A DNA stretch of 64,000 nucleotides, taken from Phytophthora colocasiae. Taxonomy: Eukaryota > Oomycota > Peronosporomycetes > Peronosporales > Peronosporaceae. The first letter of the stretch is position 1. The number at the start of each line of letters is the position of its first letter. Shown in pieces: positions 1 to 10,470 of this stretch. A model generated the notes under the pieces. It was not told the origin of the DNA. It ran no database searches and saw only the letters and a list, made by a program, of their open reading frames with translations. The stretch covers positions 434,001 to 498,000 of the forward strand of contig JAGKQI010000095.1 of assembly GCA_018806915.1 (NCBI GenBank), read 5' to 3'. The translations under genes and the position numbers were made by a program.

Positions 1-301
1 TAGCACCAGTGCTGCCTCCAATAGCCAGGACCAGCTCTTCCATGCCTCGAACAGGAACATTTAGCACTGCAAGCGTAACGAAAAGAACATTGGCAAAAAC
101 GTCCGCGAAAGATAAAGGCAACTTCAGAAACAAACCGAAGATGGTTCCTGATTGGTTCATGAACTTGGCAGTGTGGCGAGTAGCGTTCATGGAGCAGATA
201 AAGCCGCCCTGTTCAGCGGAGAAAACGTTTAGAATTAAAAGTAACGCAACAACTTGCTGTTTTGGCGCATCTGCACCTGGTTGTTTATAGCCGTTAGCCA
301 T
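1..301 (-). CDS. N-terminal part of an unidentified membrane protein
   Basis: Reading leftwards from the ATG at 299-301, an open frame of about 100 codons runs off the window start without a stop. It begins MANGYKQPGADAPKQQ, followed by a hydrophobic stretch (VVALLLILNVFSA) and a second one around residues 50-75 (FGLFLKLPLSFADVFANVLF, then FVTLAVLNV). The pattern suggests the first two membrane spans of a multipass protein. I do not recognise the family. It is head-to-head with the J-domain gene that starts at 710, so the roughly 400 bp between them probably holds both promoters. An overlapping frame (235-432, same strand) has a poorer composition and was not chosen. Confidence 0.5.
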   Translation of the reverse strand, partial: MANGYKQPGADAPKQQVVALLLILNVFSAEQGGFICSMNATRHTAKFMNQSGTIFGLFLKLPLSFADVFANVLFVTLAVLNVPVRGMEELVLAIGGSTGA

Positions 302-709
302 GTGATGGTCATTAAGCTGCGAGCACTTCCATCGCTACTACACACGGAGAGAAGACACACTGGATTCGGGTACAGCAGCCGCGAGAGCATGCCCTTGTCC
401 ACGACCACCCAGTCCATTATTGACGACGCCATTATTATTGTCGGCTACTGTAAAGTCGATTAGGCCATTGACTTGGTTTCACTATGTCGCGTGCGCCATT
501 GTAAGGTCGCCAAGTGTGAGTAAAAGAGCCAAAATTGGATTCGCACTTTCCGATTGGCTATTAGTCTATCGCCCATCCCACATCATTTCGTACTTAGTTG
601 TGCCAAATGTGACCGACCCCCTTGACACCAAGAACTCCATCGGAGGTGCCGCCGTCGAGAACGCGGAACTGACAGGGCAGCGACCTCCTTTCTCTGTAGA
701 TACGTCATC
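302..709. other. Divergent intergenic region
   Basis: About 400 bp separate two divergent start codons. No convincing ORF, repeat or initiator element was recognised. It is presumably a bidirectional promoter. Confidence 0.4.
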
Positions 710-2333
710 ATGGGCAAGAAGAATGTGTCTAGTATGGTCTACTACGATCTCATGGGCATAGAGGCCGACGCCACGCCCGAGCAGATCAAGAAGGCGTATC
801 GCAGGAAGGCGCTACAGCTGCACCCGGACAAGCGTGGCAACACGCCTGAAAGCCAGGAGGAGTTCACGCGGATGAAGCAGGCGTACGACGTTCTCTCAGA
901 CCCGCAAAAGCGCGAAGTTTACGACCAGTAAGTGGGCAACTGACTCTTTTATATTTTATAAACTTTGTCCTCCTCCCTGTCGCTTTAAGTGAATTCTCTA
1001 ACCGGGTTGATAATTAATACAGAGTGGGCGAAGATGGTATTAAGCTGATGGAAGACTATGGCAACATGAGTCCAGAGGAGATGTCGATCCTGCTGTTCCG
1101 CTCCATGGGCGCATTCGGTGCACGTGGCAAGTGCGTCCTCATTTTATTGGTGTCACTGCTTTTCGCGTTTTTCCTGCTCATTCCCAGTACGTTTCCACCT
1201 TTTTTTATTTATTGCAAAAGTATTTTACCACTAAATTTGTATGTTGTGTAAATTTGTGAAAAACAGTTTTCTGGTGCTTACGGGCGGACTCTACTATCTC
1301 GTGGAACTGGGCTGTGGTCTGCATCCCTCTGTGGATTGTGGACGCCATTTATTACTGCTGTTTGGGCTGCATGTACGCGTCTTCGGACTCCGGAATGGAC
1401 CCGGAAGACAAGGCCAATGAGAAGCCGCCACTTTACAAGCTCTATGCGTTCCTCAAGGCGCTGCTGCTACTCGTTCTGCAGATTTTCCTGGCTCTTAAGC
1501 TCAATGGAGATCTCAACTGGACGCTCATCGAGGTGCTGATCCCTTACTTCGTGTACGACGGTCTTAACCTGCTGGAAGGACTGTCGGCTGGAGTTTTGGG
1601 CTACAATATGCTTACCAAGAACAGTGAAGGGGCTGGCGTGTCGCACACTGAGGATATCAAGAAGCAACGAGGAGCTCTGGTTGTGGCAGTGCTGAAAAAA
1701 TTGACTTTGAACCTCGCTCGTATTGCCCAGGGTGTGCTACTTGGACTCAAGGTGGACGACAATTTGGGCGATGCCAGCTGGTGGCTCGTGTTCATCCCTG
1801 TGTGGCTCTACGTGGCCTTCTTCGTATCGTTCCCAGTCAGAAAATACGTCCGTGCCAAGGCAAATGTCAAGGAACCCAAGTCAGACTCTCCCAGACAGCA
1901 GCACACGCACGATGCGTACACCCGCGAATCGGTCACGGAGGATGAGGACGAGGCGGTGTCTAAGTTCCCGCTACTTGATGCGCTGTGCACGATCCTTGTC
2001 ATTTGTGCGCTTATGTCGCCATTTTTCATCCTGTCGGCAAGACTGCAGGACGGATCATTTTCCAGTATCTACGTGCTTCTGCCGTGGCTCATTGTGGTGC
2101 GTGATTTTATTAGTTTTTGCTCTCGTTTCATCGCTTCTAACATTTTTCGGCTTGTGCTCTAGGTTGGTCTCGTCTTTTGCTTTATTTGCTGCGCGATTTC
2201 ATGCGTCAGCTTCCATGATCCTGAGGGCGATGGTGTAGCGGAGCCCCCTGCGGCGGAGAACGCCACACATGCTTCATCAACGGAGGAAGGTGCGACTGCA
2301 CGTGCAGATTACGTATCTGTGGACATGGATTAA
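710..2333 (+). CDS. J-domain protein fused to a TMEM185-like multipass membrane region
   Basis: Four exons fit one frame: 710-927, 1023-1186, 1267-2096 and 2163-2333 (1383 nt, 460 residues), all with GT-AG borders. Residues about 8-73 form a J domain with the diagnostic HPD tripeptide (QLHPDKRG), the motif that stimulates Hsp70 ATPase. After a short linker there is a series of hydrophobic segments. The spliced exon 2/3 junction gives FWCLRAD...WNWAVVCIPLWI, which resembles the repeated LRLDxxIxWxW...VCVPLWI unit of TMEM185 proteins. Later segments (ALKLNGDLNWTLIEVLIPYF, LKVDDNLGDASWWLVFIPVW) repeat the same pattern. The C-terminus after the last span is acidic and Ala/Thr rich. Membrane location follows from the segments. 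A role as a membrane-tethered Hsp40 co-chaperone is inferred. Intron 1 and the last intron read through to stops, which supports the splicing. Confidence 0.85.
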
Positions 2334-3142
2334 GTGGCAGGGCAAGAACGGGAGCGCAGCTGGCCGGCCACTCTGGATCTGCCACTGCTAGGTTGCTTAC
2401 GATCTCTATTTTATTAATGGATCGATTTTGTGGTGTGTTGTTGTCGTCGTTGCAGTGGTGTAACTCGAGAACTTCAAGACAGACTATTTGCTGAAGCCAG
2501 GGATATAGTCGTAGCCTACTCGTTGTACTGTGTAACAGGGACAATCTGGATCTGAATGTTAAAGGCGAGTGAGCATGTCCACTATCCATCCATCAGTGAA
2601 AACTGTGTTCTCCTCCATGACAGTTTTTGAAAAACGATGGTGAAGCTCTTTTGTGGTGATCAGCGAAAAAACGAAGGGAACTTTTACTTGAGTTGATTGC
2701 AGCCAACTGGAAAAGCTACTCTCGCTGTGCTCCTATCGGATTGCTCACCACTACTGGTATTTTATGTGGTTCACGAAGGACAAGAAGATCGCGAGAATGA
2801 AAGTTTCATATCCAGCGAACGGATGAAGGATTTTCTTGAGACTGGGACAATCGATAATACATCTCGGTGAGTCTATCCTATGCGGGTTCGATCTCGTTTT
2901 TCACCGCGTCAAAAGCCACTGTTGGTGAAGCAAGTTGATATTTAAATCCAAGATAAAACACTGACAGCTGATGTAGGAAATACGAAGCTGGCGAGGTATC
3001 CTGGATAGAAATCCATCTAACACCCTCTTGTAATCATTCCTGTCACTTCGAACCTCTGTCCCTCATGCTGCTCCTGTTTTCTTGTATGCGAGGAGACCAT
3101 CTTTCACAGGACCTTCCCAGCAATTGCAGCTCGAGAAGTTTC
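2334..3142. other. Intergenic region containing a paralogue fragment
   Basis: The only recognisable content is the broken gene fragment at 2466-2589, described separately. The rest (2590-3142) shows no supportable ORF. Confidence 0.5.
2466..2589 (-). pseudogene. Broken 3' end of the adjacent multipass membrane protein family
   Basis: On the minus strand this segment reads like the last two exons of the gene at 3143-4889. It contains a degraded copy of the exon that ends in a LQHSG-like peptide, followed by GGCTACGACTATA, which corresponds to the GlyTyrAspTyr start of the terminal exon, and then CCCTGGCTTCAGCAA, as in the intact neighbour. The sequence around the old intron is compressed and the frame is broken. 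It is most simply the remnant of a third tandem copy, or a partial duplication. Confidence 0.6.
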
Positions 3143-4889
3143 TTAAAAGCTACTATTTGTTTGTTGCTGAAGCCAGGGAAACTGGAAAGTGTAGTCGTAG
3201 CCTACAACAAACAAACAAATGGATGAAACTGTGAGTTGTCTAGTGTAACTACGAGGACAATTTCACAACAAGACCTGAATGTTGAAGCGAAGCTTGTGCG
3301 TTGTAATAGACCCAGAAACAAAGTTTCACCTGGGTTGCAATGAATTGTTTATCCAGGACGAACCCCAAGTGGTGAATTGGTGACATCCCCAGCTTCTTCT
3401 TCAGAGCCAAGAAGAGCAGCAACAGTGAAACTAGCTGAAGAGAGCAGTAGAATAAAACGTTCTTGAGTGTCAGGACCAGTTCACTCTCGTTCATTCCTTG
3501 AAGCTGTGCGTAGTACTCGTGATTCGGTAGGTGATACATGCCATACAGGTAAATTGCTGTTAACACGAGAATGAAATGTTACAACAAGGGAATACAAAAT
3601 AGAGAATGATACTTACAGAAGACAAGTGGGATAATAACCTCTACATAATTGAGAAGGAGGAGAAACTCAGCCATATACAGCAAACGCTGTACCATTCGTG
3701 TGTATCGAATTGGAACTGGAAGCCTTGGCGCTCCATTTCCAACGCGAGGAGCAAGATGGATATTTCTTTTGACGAATAATTTCTTCCCAACTTTATTAAC
3801 AGATTTTCGTGTCGGAGCTTTGATCTTCTTTTTAGCAGGTGATATTATCTCTGAAGTTGGCATTATCGGATCAACAATTGGCGCCACACGTTTGAGCTCC
3901 ATAAATGACGAAATCCTTTCCGGTTTGACATTTTGCCGTAATTTCAGTAAAATACTCGCACGCTCTAATATCGTCACTGCTCGTCCTTCGAATTCCTGTT
4001 CCAATGGCTGTTCCAAGTCCCGTAAGTGTTTCTTGGTATCGTCTAAATCCCTCAATGATACTCCCATCATGATAATATCCACAAACATTATCTCTAAAGT
4101 CGCCCACATAGATGGAGAGTTTTGCATACAATAAGCTACGAACAAAGCGTTGAAGACGTCGCAGTGGAAGATAACAGTCTCTGGCATTTCGTCTGTCAGG
4201 TGGAGAAGCGTTCGCGAGAATAAAAATCTCATGATAATTTTTATCGCAGGAAGGAGCAACGCGAACGCCATTTGAGCCCGATCGGATAATATCGTGAAGA
4301 TGAAGAAATACGGAGGATAAACGAACACCAGCAGCACTTCACACATCCACAATTTAGTGGTATTGAGGAACATTGTGACTGCACCAGGCGTTTTTGTGAT
4401 CTTTGGAGCCCATTCAAATCCTAAAGTGATAGCAACGAGAAAAAGCCACGGAGGTGTCGTAGTAATGATCGAAAATGGAAGAGGATAACCGATAATCTGC
4501 GCGAGTTTATACATAAGAAGTGTGCTTAAAGCTGATACAATGAGGGTGTAAGCAATAGCTCTCCACAGTGGATAAGGAAGAAACGAGACATTCATCCGGA
4601 ACTGCTGAATAGCCAGAAACGTGATGACTACAAATGTGTAGTAAGTCCGGAAAAAGTACTTTGTGTTGCCTCCGACGCCTTCGGATGGGTCTGCGAGAGG
4701 GATAACGTCAACGAGGACTGTCACTATCAAGCACGGCACGGGAGTGATCACCAAAACTACGAAAATTCGTAACCAGCTCGTTTTATTTGTGTACTTGGCC
4801 AGTTCAAGCACACGGTCGGCGGAATATCTGCCGTGTAATTCCACTTGCGTTGCCTCCCAAACCTTGGTAAATGAGTGGAGTCTAGACAT
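3143..4889 (-). CDS. Uncharacterised multipass membrane protein, copy 1
   Basis: Three exons on the minus strand, 4889-3617, 3556-3275 and 3201-3143, give a 537-residue protein. I do not recognise a named family. It has a soluble start (about residues 1-40), then about eight hydrophobic segments to residue 280, a Lys-rich cytosolic-looking loop (about 290-385, including AKKKIKAPTRK), and two or three further spans ending in the C-terminal exon YDYTFQFPW. The second exon starts inside the SIYLYGMYHLP segment. The gene at 5027-6707 is a clear paralogue with identical intron positions (LLLLNYVEVIIPLVF is shared exactly), so the pair arose by tandem duplication. Lineage-expanded membrane families of this type are common in Phytophthora. 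The function is unknown. Confidence 0.8.
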
Positions 4890-5026
4890 TAGTTCGTCTA
4901 TGAAAAAAGGATAGCAATTGAGCGATTGAGATGTCGATTTATTTTTGGTTATTATTAGTGAATCTGAATAATTTGATTAAGCTCAGCAGTAGTTGTAGAT
5001 AGAGGTAGTACAATCTGAATAAAGGG

Positions 5027-6707
5027 TTAGTGCCACGGGAATTTCAACGTGTAATCGTAGCCTGAAATGGAGAAAAAAATATTAGACAGCAGGCCTGTTG
5101 CTATAATATTTGGATTTCAACTTACCATTGTGCTGTAGTGAAGCCTGCACGTTGTAATAGACCCAGAAAACCAGTTTAATTTGAACTCCATCAAATTGTT
5201 TCTCCAAGACGAAAGCAAGCTGGTGAACAGGTGAGAGGCCTAAGATCTGGTGTAATGCAGCAAAGAGCAGCAGCAGCGACGCAAGCTGAAGCGAACAGTA
5301 AATCTGCACATTCTCCAACGTTGCAACCAATTGATCTCGGTCCATTCCGTGAATTTGAGTGTATTCGCGGTTGGGCAAGTGGTACATGGCAGTCAAGTAG
5401 ATCGCTGCAACAACATAAACGTTTAAAAAATACTGTTATCATGGAGAAACTCTTGCGTACGTACAGAATACAAGAGGAATAATCACTTCAACGTAATTGA
5501 GAAGGAGGAGAAACTCCGCAGCGTATACAAGTCGACGAACTCTCAGTGTGTATTGTCCCAAAGAGCTTGGACTATCATTTCCAGTGAAATTAACGTCTGG
5601 ATGTACAGCATTTCCCGAAGTAACTCTCGTCTTGGCACTTACAGAGCTTTGGATCCTTTTTGAGTCTTCAGCATTTGGTGCTGGTGTCACGCGTCGAAAA
5701 TCTACAGTTGCAGAATGTGGTCTTGTGGTACTTTGGGTTAGAAGAAAACTTGTTTGAGTCAACGTTGAGACTCTGGAGTTTTGTTTATCGTTAACGCAGA
5801 GATTCGCTTTCGTCAGTTGACGCTCCAACGCTTTTAAATGTTTTCGAGTGTGTCCAGCTCCACGAAGAGAAAAAGCCATCATGATGATGTCGAAGAACAT
5901 AATTTCCAGAGTTATCCAAATGGAAGGGGAATTCTGCATGCTGTAGGAAAGGAAGAGGGCGTAATACACGTCGCAAGTGAAAACTACTGCTTCTGGCATT
6001 TCATCGTGGAAATGTGTCAATGTACGAGCGAATACATTCCTCATGAACAACTTAATCACCGGTAGAAGAAGTGCAAAACCGGTTTTACCATGCTTGGAAA
6101 GAGTTGTGAAGATGTAGAAATACGGAGGATACACGAAGCCCAGAAGCACTTGACACGCCCATAATTTCATCCCATTGATGAGCATATTGACTGCGTCTGG
6201 AGTCTCTTGGATCTTCTTGAACCATTCAATTGCCATCAATATACAGGATAAAGTTGCCCACGGAGGAGTGAGTAGTAGTAATCCAAATGGTACAGGGAAT
6301 CCGATCGTCTTGGCAAATGTGTAGAGAATTCCTACTACACACGCTGAAACTACCACAGTGTTGCGTAGTATGCGTTTATACGGATACGAGAGAATTGGAA
6401 CACTGATTCTGAACTGGAGATGAAGGAGAACCGTGAGGACCATGAAAGTGTAGAACGAACGCACTAAGAACAAATTATGGGCGTCAATCCTTTCGAATGG
6501 ATCGGAAAGCGGTAAAACATCAGCGAATACAGTGACTGCTACACATGGAAGCGGTGTGATGATCAGTACTCCAAGCACTCGAAACCAGCTCGTCTCATTC
6601 TCGTATTTCGCTAGTTGTAAGATCCGTTCTTCGGAAGATTTCCCGCGTAGCTCCACTTGAGTGGACTCCCATAGCCTCAGCAGCCGTTGACACCACCGTT
6701 TTCCCAT
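5027..6707 (-). CDS. Uncharacterised multipass membrane protein, copy 2
   Basis: Exons 6707-5465, 5404-5126 and 5061-5027 give a 518-residue protein with the same splice phases as copy 1 (T|CG after VF, and G|GC before the terminal YDYTLKFPWH). Shared blocks include ESTQVELRGK near the N-terminus, MPEAVVFTCDVYYALF, MQNSPSIW and the LLLLNYVEVIIPLVF span. The loop between the two membrane blocks (about 285-375) differs in sequence and charge from copy 1, which suggests fast divergence there. No enzymatic motif was seen. It could be a transporter or a receptor-like scaffold, but nothing in the sequence decides this. Confidence 0.8.
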
Positions 6708-6846
6708 AGAGTAAATTGTAACTTACGTGAGAGTCCCTATTCATGGACGATGTTGGACACTGGTAAACCGTTTTCATTATTTTTTTTTTCAAACAATCAC
6801 TCTTTCCACTTCAAGTTGAAGTTGTAAGAATGATAGTCCTTCACGT

Positions 6847-8571
6847 TTAACGAGACAACAGCGGACTGCGCTCACCGTTGGGGCCACAACGGCTGGTGAA
6901 GGCGCGGAAGCCAACAACTGCGCCACCAATCACCACAACAACCACCGCCACGATACCGACAATCGACCAGATTGAGAGTCCGTCGCTGCTGGACGATGCA
7001 CTAGAAGCACTTGCAACAGTAGCATCTGACTTGGTAGGGATGCACTTGGTCTTGGCCAATTTGCTGAACCACTTGGCAGCCGGACGCGGAATACGCTCCA
7101 GCTCTGCCGGCTTGGCTGAGACGTAGTCCTTGGATCCAGTCTGAGACGTGAAGTTGATGTAGTAGAGACCGAAACGCGGCTCAAAAGAGCCCCACTCATA
7201 GTTGTCCAGATAACTCCACGCCGTGTAACCGATGACGTTGATCTTCTCCTCCGTGACGGCCTTGTACACTTGGTCCATGTAGTTTTCGTAGTACCACATC
7301 TGGTCCTGGTTCTCCACTTCGTCATTGCCGCACCAGCCATTCTCCGTCAGTAGGACGTCAGCCGATGGATCATGAGCACTCACCCACTTCATCAGCGCCA
7401 GGTATCCAGGCGGGTAGGCCGTGAACCATCCACAGTTGCGGTTACCATGACGGTCCATGCTGGAAAGACGAGAACCTTCCGGTGCACGTGTGTCGTCGAC
7501 TCCCTTGTCCTTCTCCCAGCCAGGTGTGAGCTGGTCGCAGCTTCGCTTGGATGTGGGCGAGTTACAGTCCGTCACAGACTTTGAAGCGTAGTGGTTGATC
7601 ATGAACAAGTCGTACGATCCCTTGATCAACTCGGACTCGTGTGCTGTGAAACGGGGGAGACGGTCGCCTACAACTTCACGCATAACAGCCGGGTAGTCAC
7701 CGGAGATCATGGGCTGCAGGAACCAGCCGTAGTCGAACTCCAGTGCACGTTCAGCAGCCGCGACGTCCTTGGGGTTGGTCGGGTCGAGCGGGAACATCAT
7801 GTGAGCCACCAGCACAATACCGATACGAGCCGTAGGACGCATCACTCCATTGTCACGGAACTCGCGGAACTTCTGCACAGCCAGGGCGTGAGATCGCAAC
7901 AGGTTGTGCGTCACAATGTACGTGTCCGTGCTCGAACCGGTAAAACCTGGAGCGTGCACTCCAGTACCATATCCTTGTGTCACGAACGAGTACGGCTCGT
8001 TGAACGTCGTCCAGTAGTCCAATTTCTGGCCGAACTCCTGGAACATGAGCGTAGCGAAGTCCACGTAGTGGCCAATGATGTCGGAACTGAGCCAACCGGG
8101 AGGGGACAACTCCGTCTGTAGAGCGGACGGTAGATCCCAGTGGTAGATCGTAAGGATAGGTATGAGGTTGTTCTTAGCCATCTCATCAATCAGGTCGTGG
8201 TAGAATGCAATTCCCGTGGGGTTGGGCACCATCCGACGTGTCGCCGGATTCCACGTCATGACGCGCGACCAGGAGATGGAGAACCGGAAGGACTGGAGAC
8301 CGTCGTCTGCCATCATCTTCAAGTCGCTCTTGTATCGGTGGTAGAAGTCGTCGGCCACATTGGCACAGGCCAAGCCGGGCTTTTCCCGACAGAAATCATC
8401 CCAAATGCTGGTCGTGCGACCACCTTCCAAGTAGGCACCTTCCACTTGGTATGAGGCGGTGGCTGATCCGAACATGAAATCTTTGGAGAAGCAACGCTCT
8501 TCAGCAACTGCGGGGGTTAATAACCCGGCGATAGCGGCCATTGCGCATGGCAAAAGCTGCAACAACTTCAT
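6847..8571 (-). CDS. GH1 beta-glucosidase with C-terminal membrane anchor
   Basis: This single exon encodes 574 residues and should hydrolyse beta-glucosides such as cellobiose or phenolic glucosides. The frame opens further upstream, but the ATG at 8571 is preferred because it starts a good signal peptide (MKLLQLLPCAMAAIAGLL...AVAEE). The GH1 barrel follows with FMFGSATASYQVEGA near the start, the acid/base motif TFNEPYS and the nucleophile motif LLTENGW, so both catalytic glutamates are present. After the catalytic domain come a Ser-rich linker (SASSASSSSDG), a single strong membrane span (IVGIVAVVVVVIGGAVVGF) and a short basic tail. That predicts an enzyme displayed on the outer face of the plasma membrane. 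It lies upstream of two AA17-like genes on the same strand. Confidence 0.93.
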   Translation of the reverse strand: MKLLQLLPCAMAAIAGLLTPAVAEERCFSKDFMFGSATASYQVEGAYLEGGRTTSIWDDFCREKPGLACANVADDFYHRYKSDLKMMADDGLQSFRFSISWSRVMTWNPATRRMVPNPTGIAFYHDLIDEMAKNNLIPILTIYHWDLPSALQTELSPPGWLSSDIIGHYVDFATLMFQEFGQKLDYWTTFNEPYSFVTQGYGTGVHAPGFTGSSTDTYIVTHNLLRSHALAVQKFREFRDNGVMRPTARIGIVLVAHMMFPLDPTNPKDVAAAERALEFDYGWFLQPMISGDYPAVMREVVGDRLPRFTAHESELIKGSYDLFMINHYASKSVTDCNSPTSKRSCDQLTPGWEKDKGVDDTRAPEGSRLSSMDRHGNRNCGWFTAYPPGYLALMKWVSAHDPSADVLLTENGWCGNDEVENQDQMWYYENYMDQVYKAVTEEKINVIGYTAWSYLDNYEWGSFEPRFGLYYINFTSQTGSKDYVSAKPAELERIPRPAAKWFSKLAKTKCIPTKSDATVASASSASSSSDGLSIWSIVGIVAVVVVVIGGAVVGFRAFTSRCGPNGERSPLLSR

Positions 8572-9253
8572 GGCGACCAGTTCTTGGAATTCGAAGTGTG
8601 CAGGACCCTGGAAATTCGTGACTGCGATAGGATATTGATACATGCAGTGCTTCAAGTTGTGGAATTATTGATGTTTGTAAGTGGTATGGAGCAAATCATC
8701 GAGTGGTCCACGCAACAATGATCGCTCCATCATCAGGCATGAGTGAGCAAAACCAAGTTGTAGCTCTGGTAAAACAACTACAGACTGCAATGGTGTATGT
8801 TATACATGTACTGGTCTGTGGAATGGTGGATAAAATACCAGTACAATATCCAAGTGTGGGAAATCGTTTCGTGGAATGATTTGTGGTAGACGACGACCTC
8901 ATTAGCCTAATGATTAGGCGGCTCAATTTGTACATGTATCGTACTGAATACAGCGCCTCGTCAATGGAGAGCACCTTTGGTGATAAATGAATCTGATTCA
9001 ACAGACCTTCATCATCAGAACGGAGTGGTTGCACCACTGACAAATCGATCAGGAGCGCTGGCGATCAAGTTTCCTTTTTCCACGCATCAAAAGTTCCTTT
9101 GTCTCCATTTCATTTTGTGAGCGTCCAACCGATGGCAAACATTTCATTTGGTTCATACCCCAACGCAAACAGTGAGCGTTTATAAGCTCAGCTAACATGT
9201 ACTCACCATTTTCCAGGTGAATGTTACTACAACGCAAAAAAATCTGATACTTC
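8572..9253. other. Intergenic region without a recognised gene
   Basis: About 680 bp between the GH1 start and the stop of the first AA17-like gene. It contains two copies of the palindrome TACATGTA (8803-8810 and 8931-8938). Short ORFs here have no recognisable features. Confidence 0.5.
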
Positions 9254-10051
9254 TTACGTGCGGATACGCTTACGAGCCGCGTTGCACTTCTTCATCGGAG
9301 TTGGAGTTGCCCCCACATCCGTTGACGGAGCTTCAGTAGCGGATGTGTCCGTGGTTTCCGTCGAAGGGGTCTCGTTCGACGATCCCGACGTCAAACTACC
9401 GGTAGAATCCGCCTCCGCAGCAGCCGAACCGGTCGAGGACGTCTCAGTGAATGGAGCCGTTGTGGTCGCGGTAGAAGCACCACCCGAGCCGGAATATAGC
9501 GGGATGCACTCCTTGTATATCTGCCACGAGTACTTCTTCTTAAGGTAGCGAACTCCCAGCCAGTACCAGTACAAGATGCAGCTCTCGCCACAGCCACTGT
9601 AGTCCAGCTTGAACGTCTGGTCCGTGATCGATTCGTGACAGTTCAAGTAGGACAGAGCGAGCTTGTCTCCCATCCAGATCTCACACGGTCCGTCGTGTGT
9701 GTATCCCGACGTACGCATCGTTCCGTCTTCTGGAATCTGTTGCGGGACACCGTTCGGGTCGGACCAGCCACAAGCTTGATCTGCTCCGTCCGTCACTGAG
9801 TACTTCGCGTTATCCATGAAGTCACGGAGGTTCTTGTAGCCATTGTCCACTTGGTACTGCGTGAAATTCTCCTGGGTGGTATATCCCTCGTTTTCGAGGA
9901 ACGACAGAGGATTCCAGAGCACTCGACGTTCGGTAGATGTGGAATTGGCTCGAGTCCACGTCGGTGACGGAACGTACACGACCTGGTGAGCTTGGGTTTG
10001 TAGCAGTAGCGCACTACCAAGCACTGCGATGGACGTGAAGGATGTCAACAT
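9254..10051 (-). CDS. AA17-like lytic polysaccharide monooxygenase with Ser/Thr-rich tail
   Basis: The 265-residue protein starts at the ATG at 10051. The upstream in-frame extension lacks a signal sequence. The signal peptide (MLTSFTSIAVLGSALLLQTQA) is followed directly by HQVVYVPSPTW, so the mature protein would begin with His, as a copper histidine brace requires. Further on, TSGYTHDGPCEIW supplies a second His and CILYWYWLGV an aromatic cluster with a likely axial Tyr. Several Cys suit disulfides. This matches my knowledge of the AA17 family from Phytophthora, secreted copper enzymes reported to cleave pectin. After the domain (about residue 190) comes a low-complexity tail rich in Ser, Thr, Glu and Ala, ending in a basic segment (ARKRIRT). 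The tail is absent from the neighbouring paralogue. Substrate is inferred from the family. Confidence 0.85.
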   Translation of the reverse strand: MLTSFTSIAVLGSALLLQTQAHQVVYVPSPTWTRANSTSTERRVLWNPLSFLENEGYTTQENFTQYQVDNGYKNLRDFMDNAKYSVTDGADQACGWSDPNGVPQQIPEDGTMRTSGYTHDGPCEIWMGDKLALSYLNCHESITDQTFKLDYSGCGESCILYWYWLGVRYLKKKYSWQIYKECIPLYSGSGGASTATTTAPFTETSSTGSAAAEADSTGSLTSGSSNETPSTETTDTSATEAPSTDVGATPTPMKKCNAARKRIRT

Positions 10052-10470
10052 GACTGGGTCGATTGGAGAATGACCGAGACCGAAGATCGAGGCGCGGCCA
10101 TTTCGGTGCAGACCAGGATTTTTACTGTTAGCGATCCCTGCAAGCGTGACACGACGGTGCTTCTTCATCGGCAGATGTGGGCGCTCATCTATCAGACCGT
10201 CAAATCGGTGATCCGATCACTGTGAATGTAGAGGCGAAGAGGTTCAACCAGTACAGCCGCTGCGAAGTAGAGCCGCGAGTGACTTGCCGAGTCCCAGTCA
10301 CCCACGATAGCGAGTTTTCAAGAGATGGAGAGGTAGAGGTTGTGAACAGGTTATTTTACTCAATAGTGGCAAGTTTTCAGTGGGTTGTATGGATTCCACC
10401 AAACTAAAACATCAAGACGCAAGACAACAGCTTGATAAACGACTTCCTGCATCGTCTAGTCGCTCGTCGA
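10052..10470. other. Intergenic region between the AA17-like genes
   Basis: This holds the promoter of the left AA17-like gene and the 3' flank of the right one. No other gene was recognised. The long plus-strand frames over the AA17 genes are antisense shadows. Confidence 0.5.
10062..10075 (-). promoter_or_regulatory. Oomycete initiator-like element of AA17-like gene 1
   Basis: Minus-strand reading gives GGTCATTCTCCAAT, close to the oomycete initiator consensus GCTCATTYYNCAWTTT. It lies 11-24 nt upstream of the start codon, which suggests a very short 5' leader. Confidence 0.5.

Noticed and set aside
7591..8121. Long plus-strand ORF over the beta-glucosidase
   Set aside because: Antisense shadow of a gene with intact catalytic motifs; His/Val/Arg-rich composition with no features of its own.
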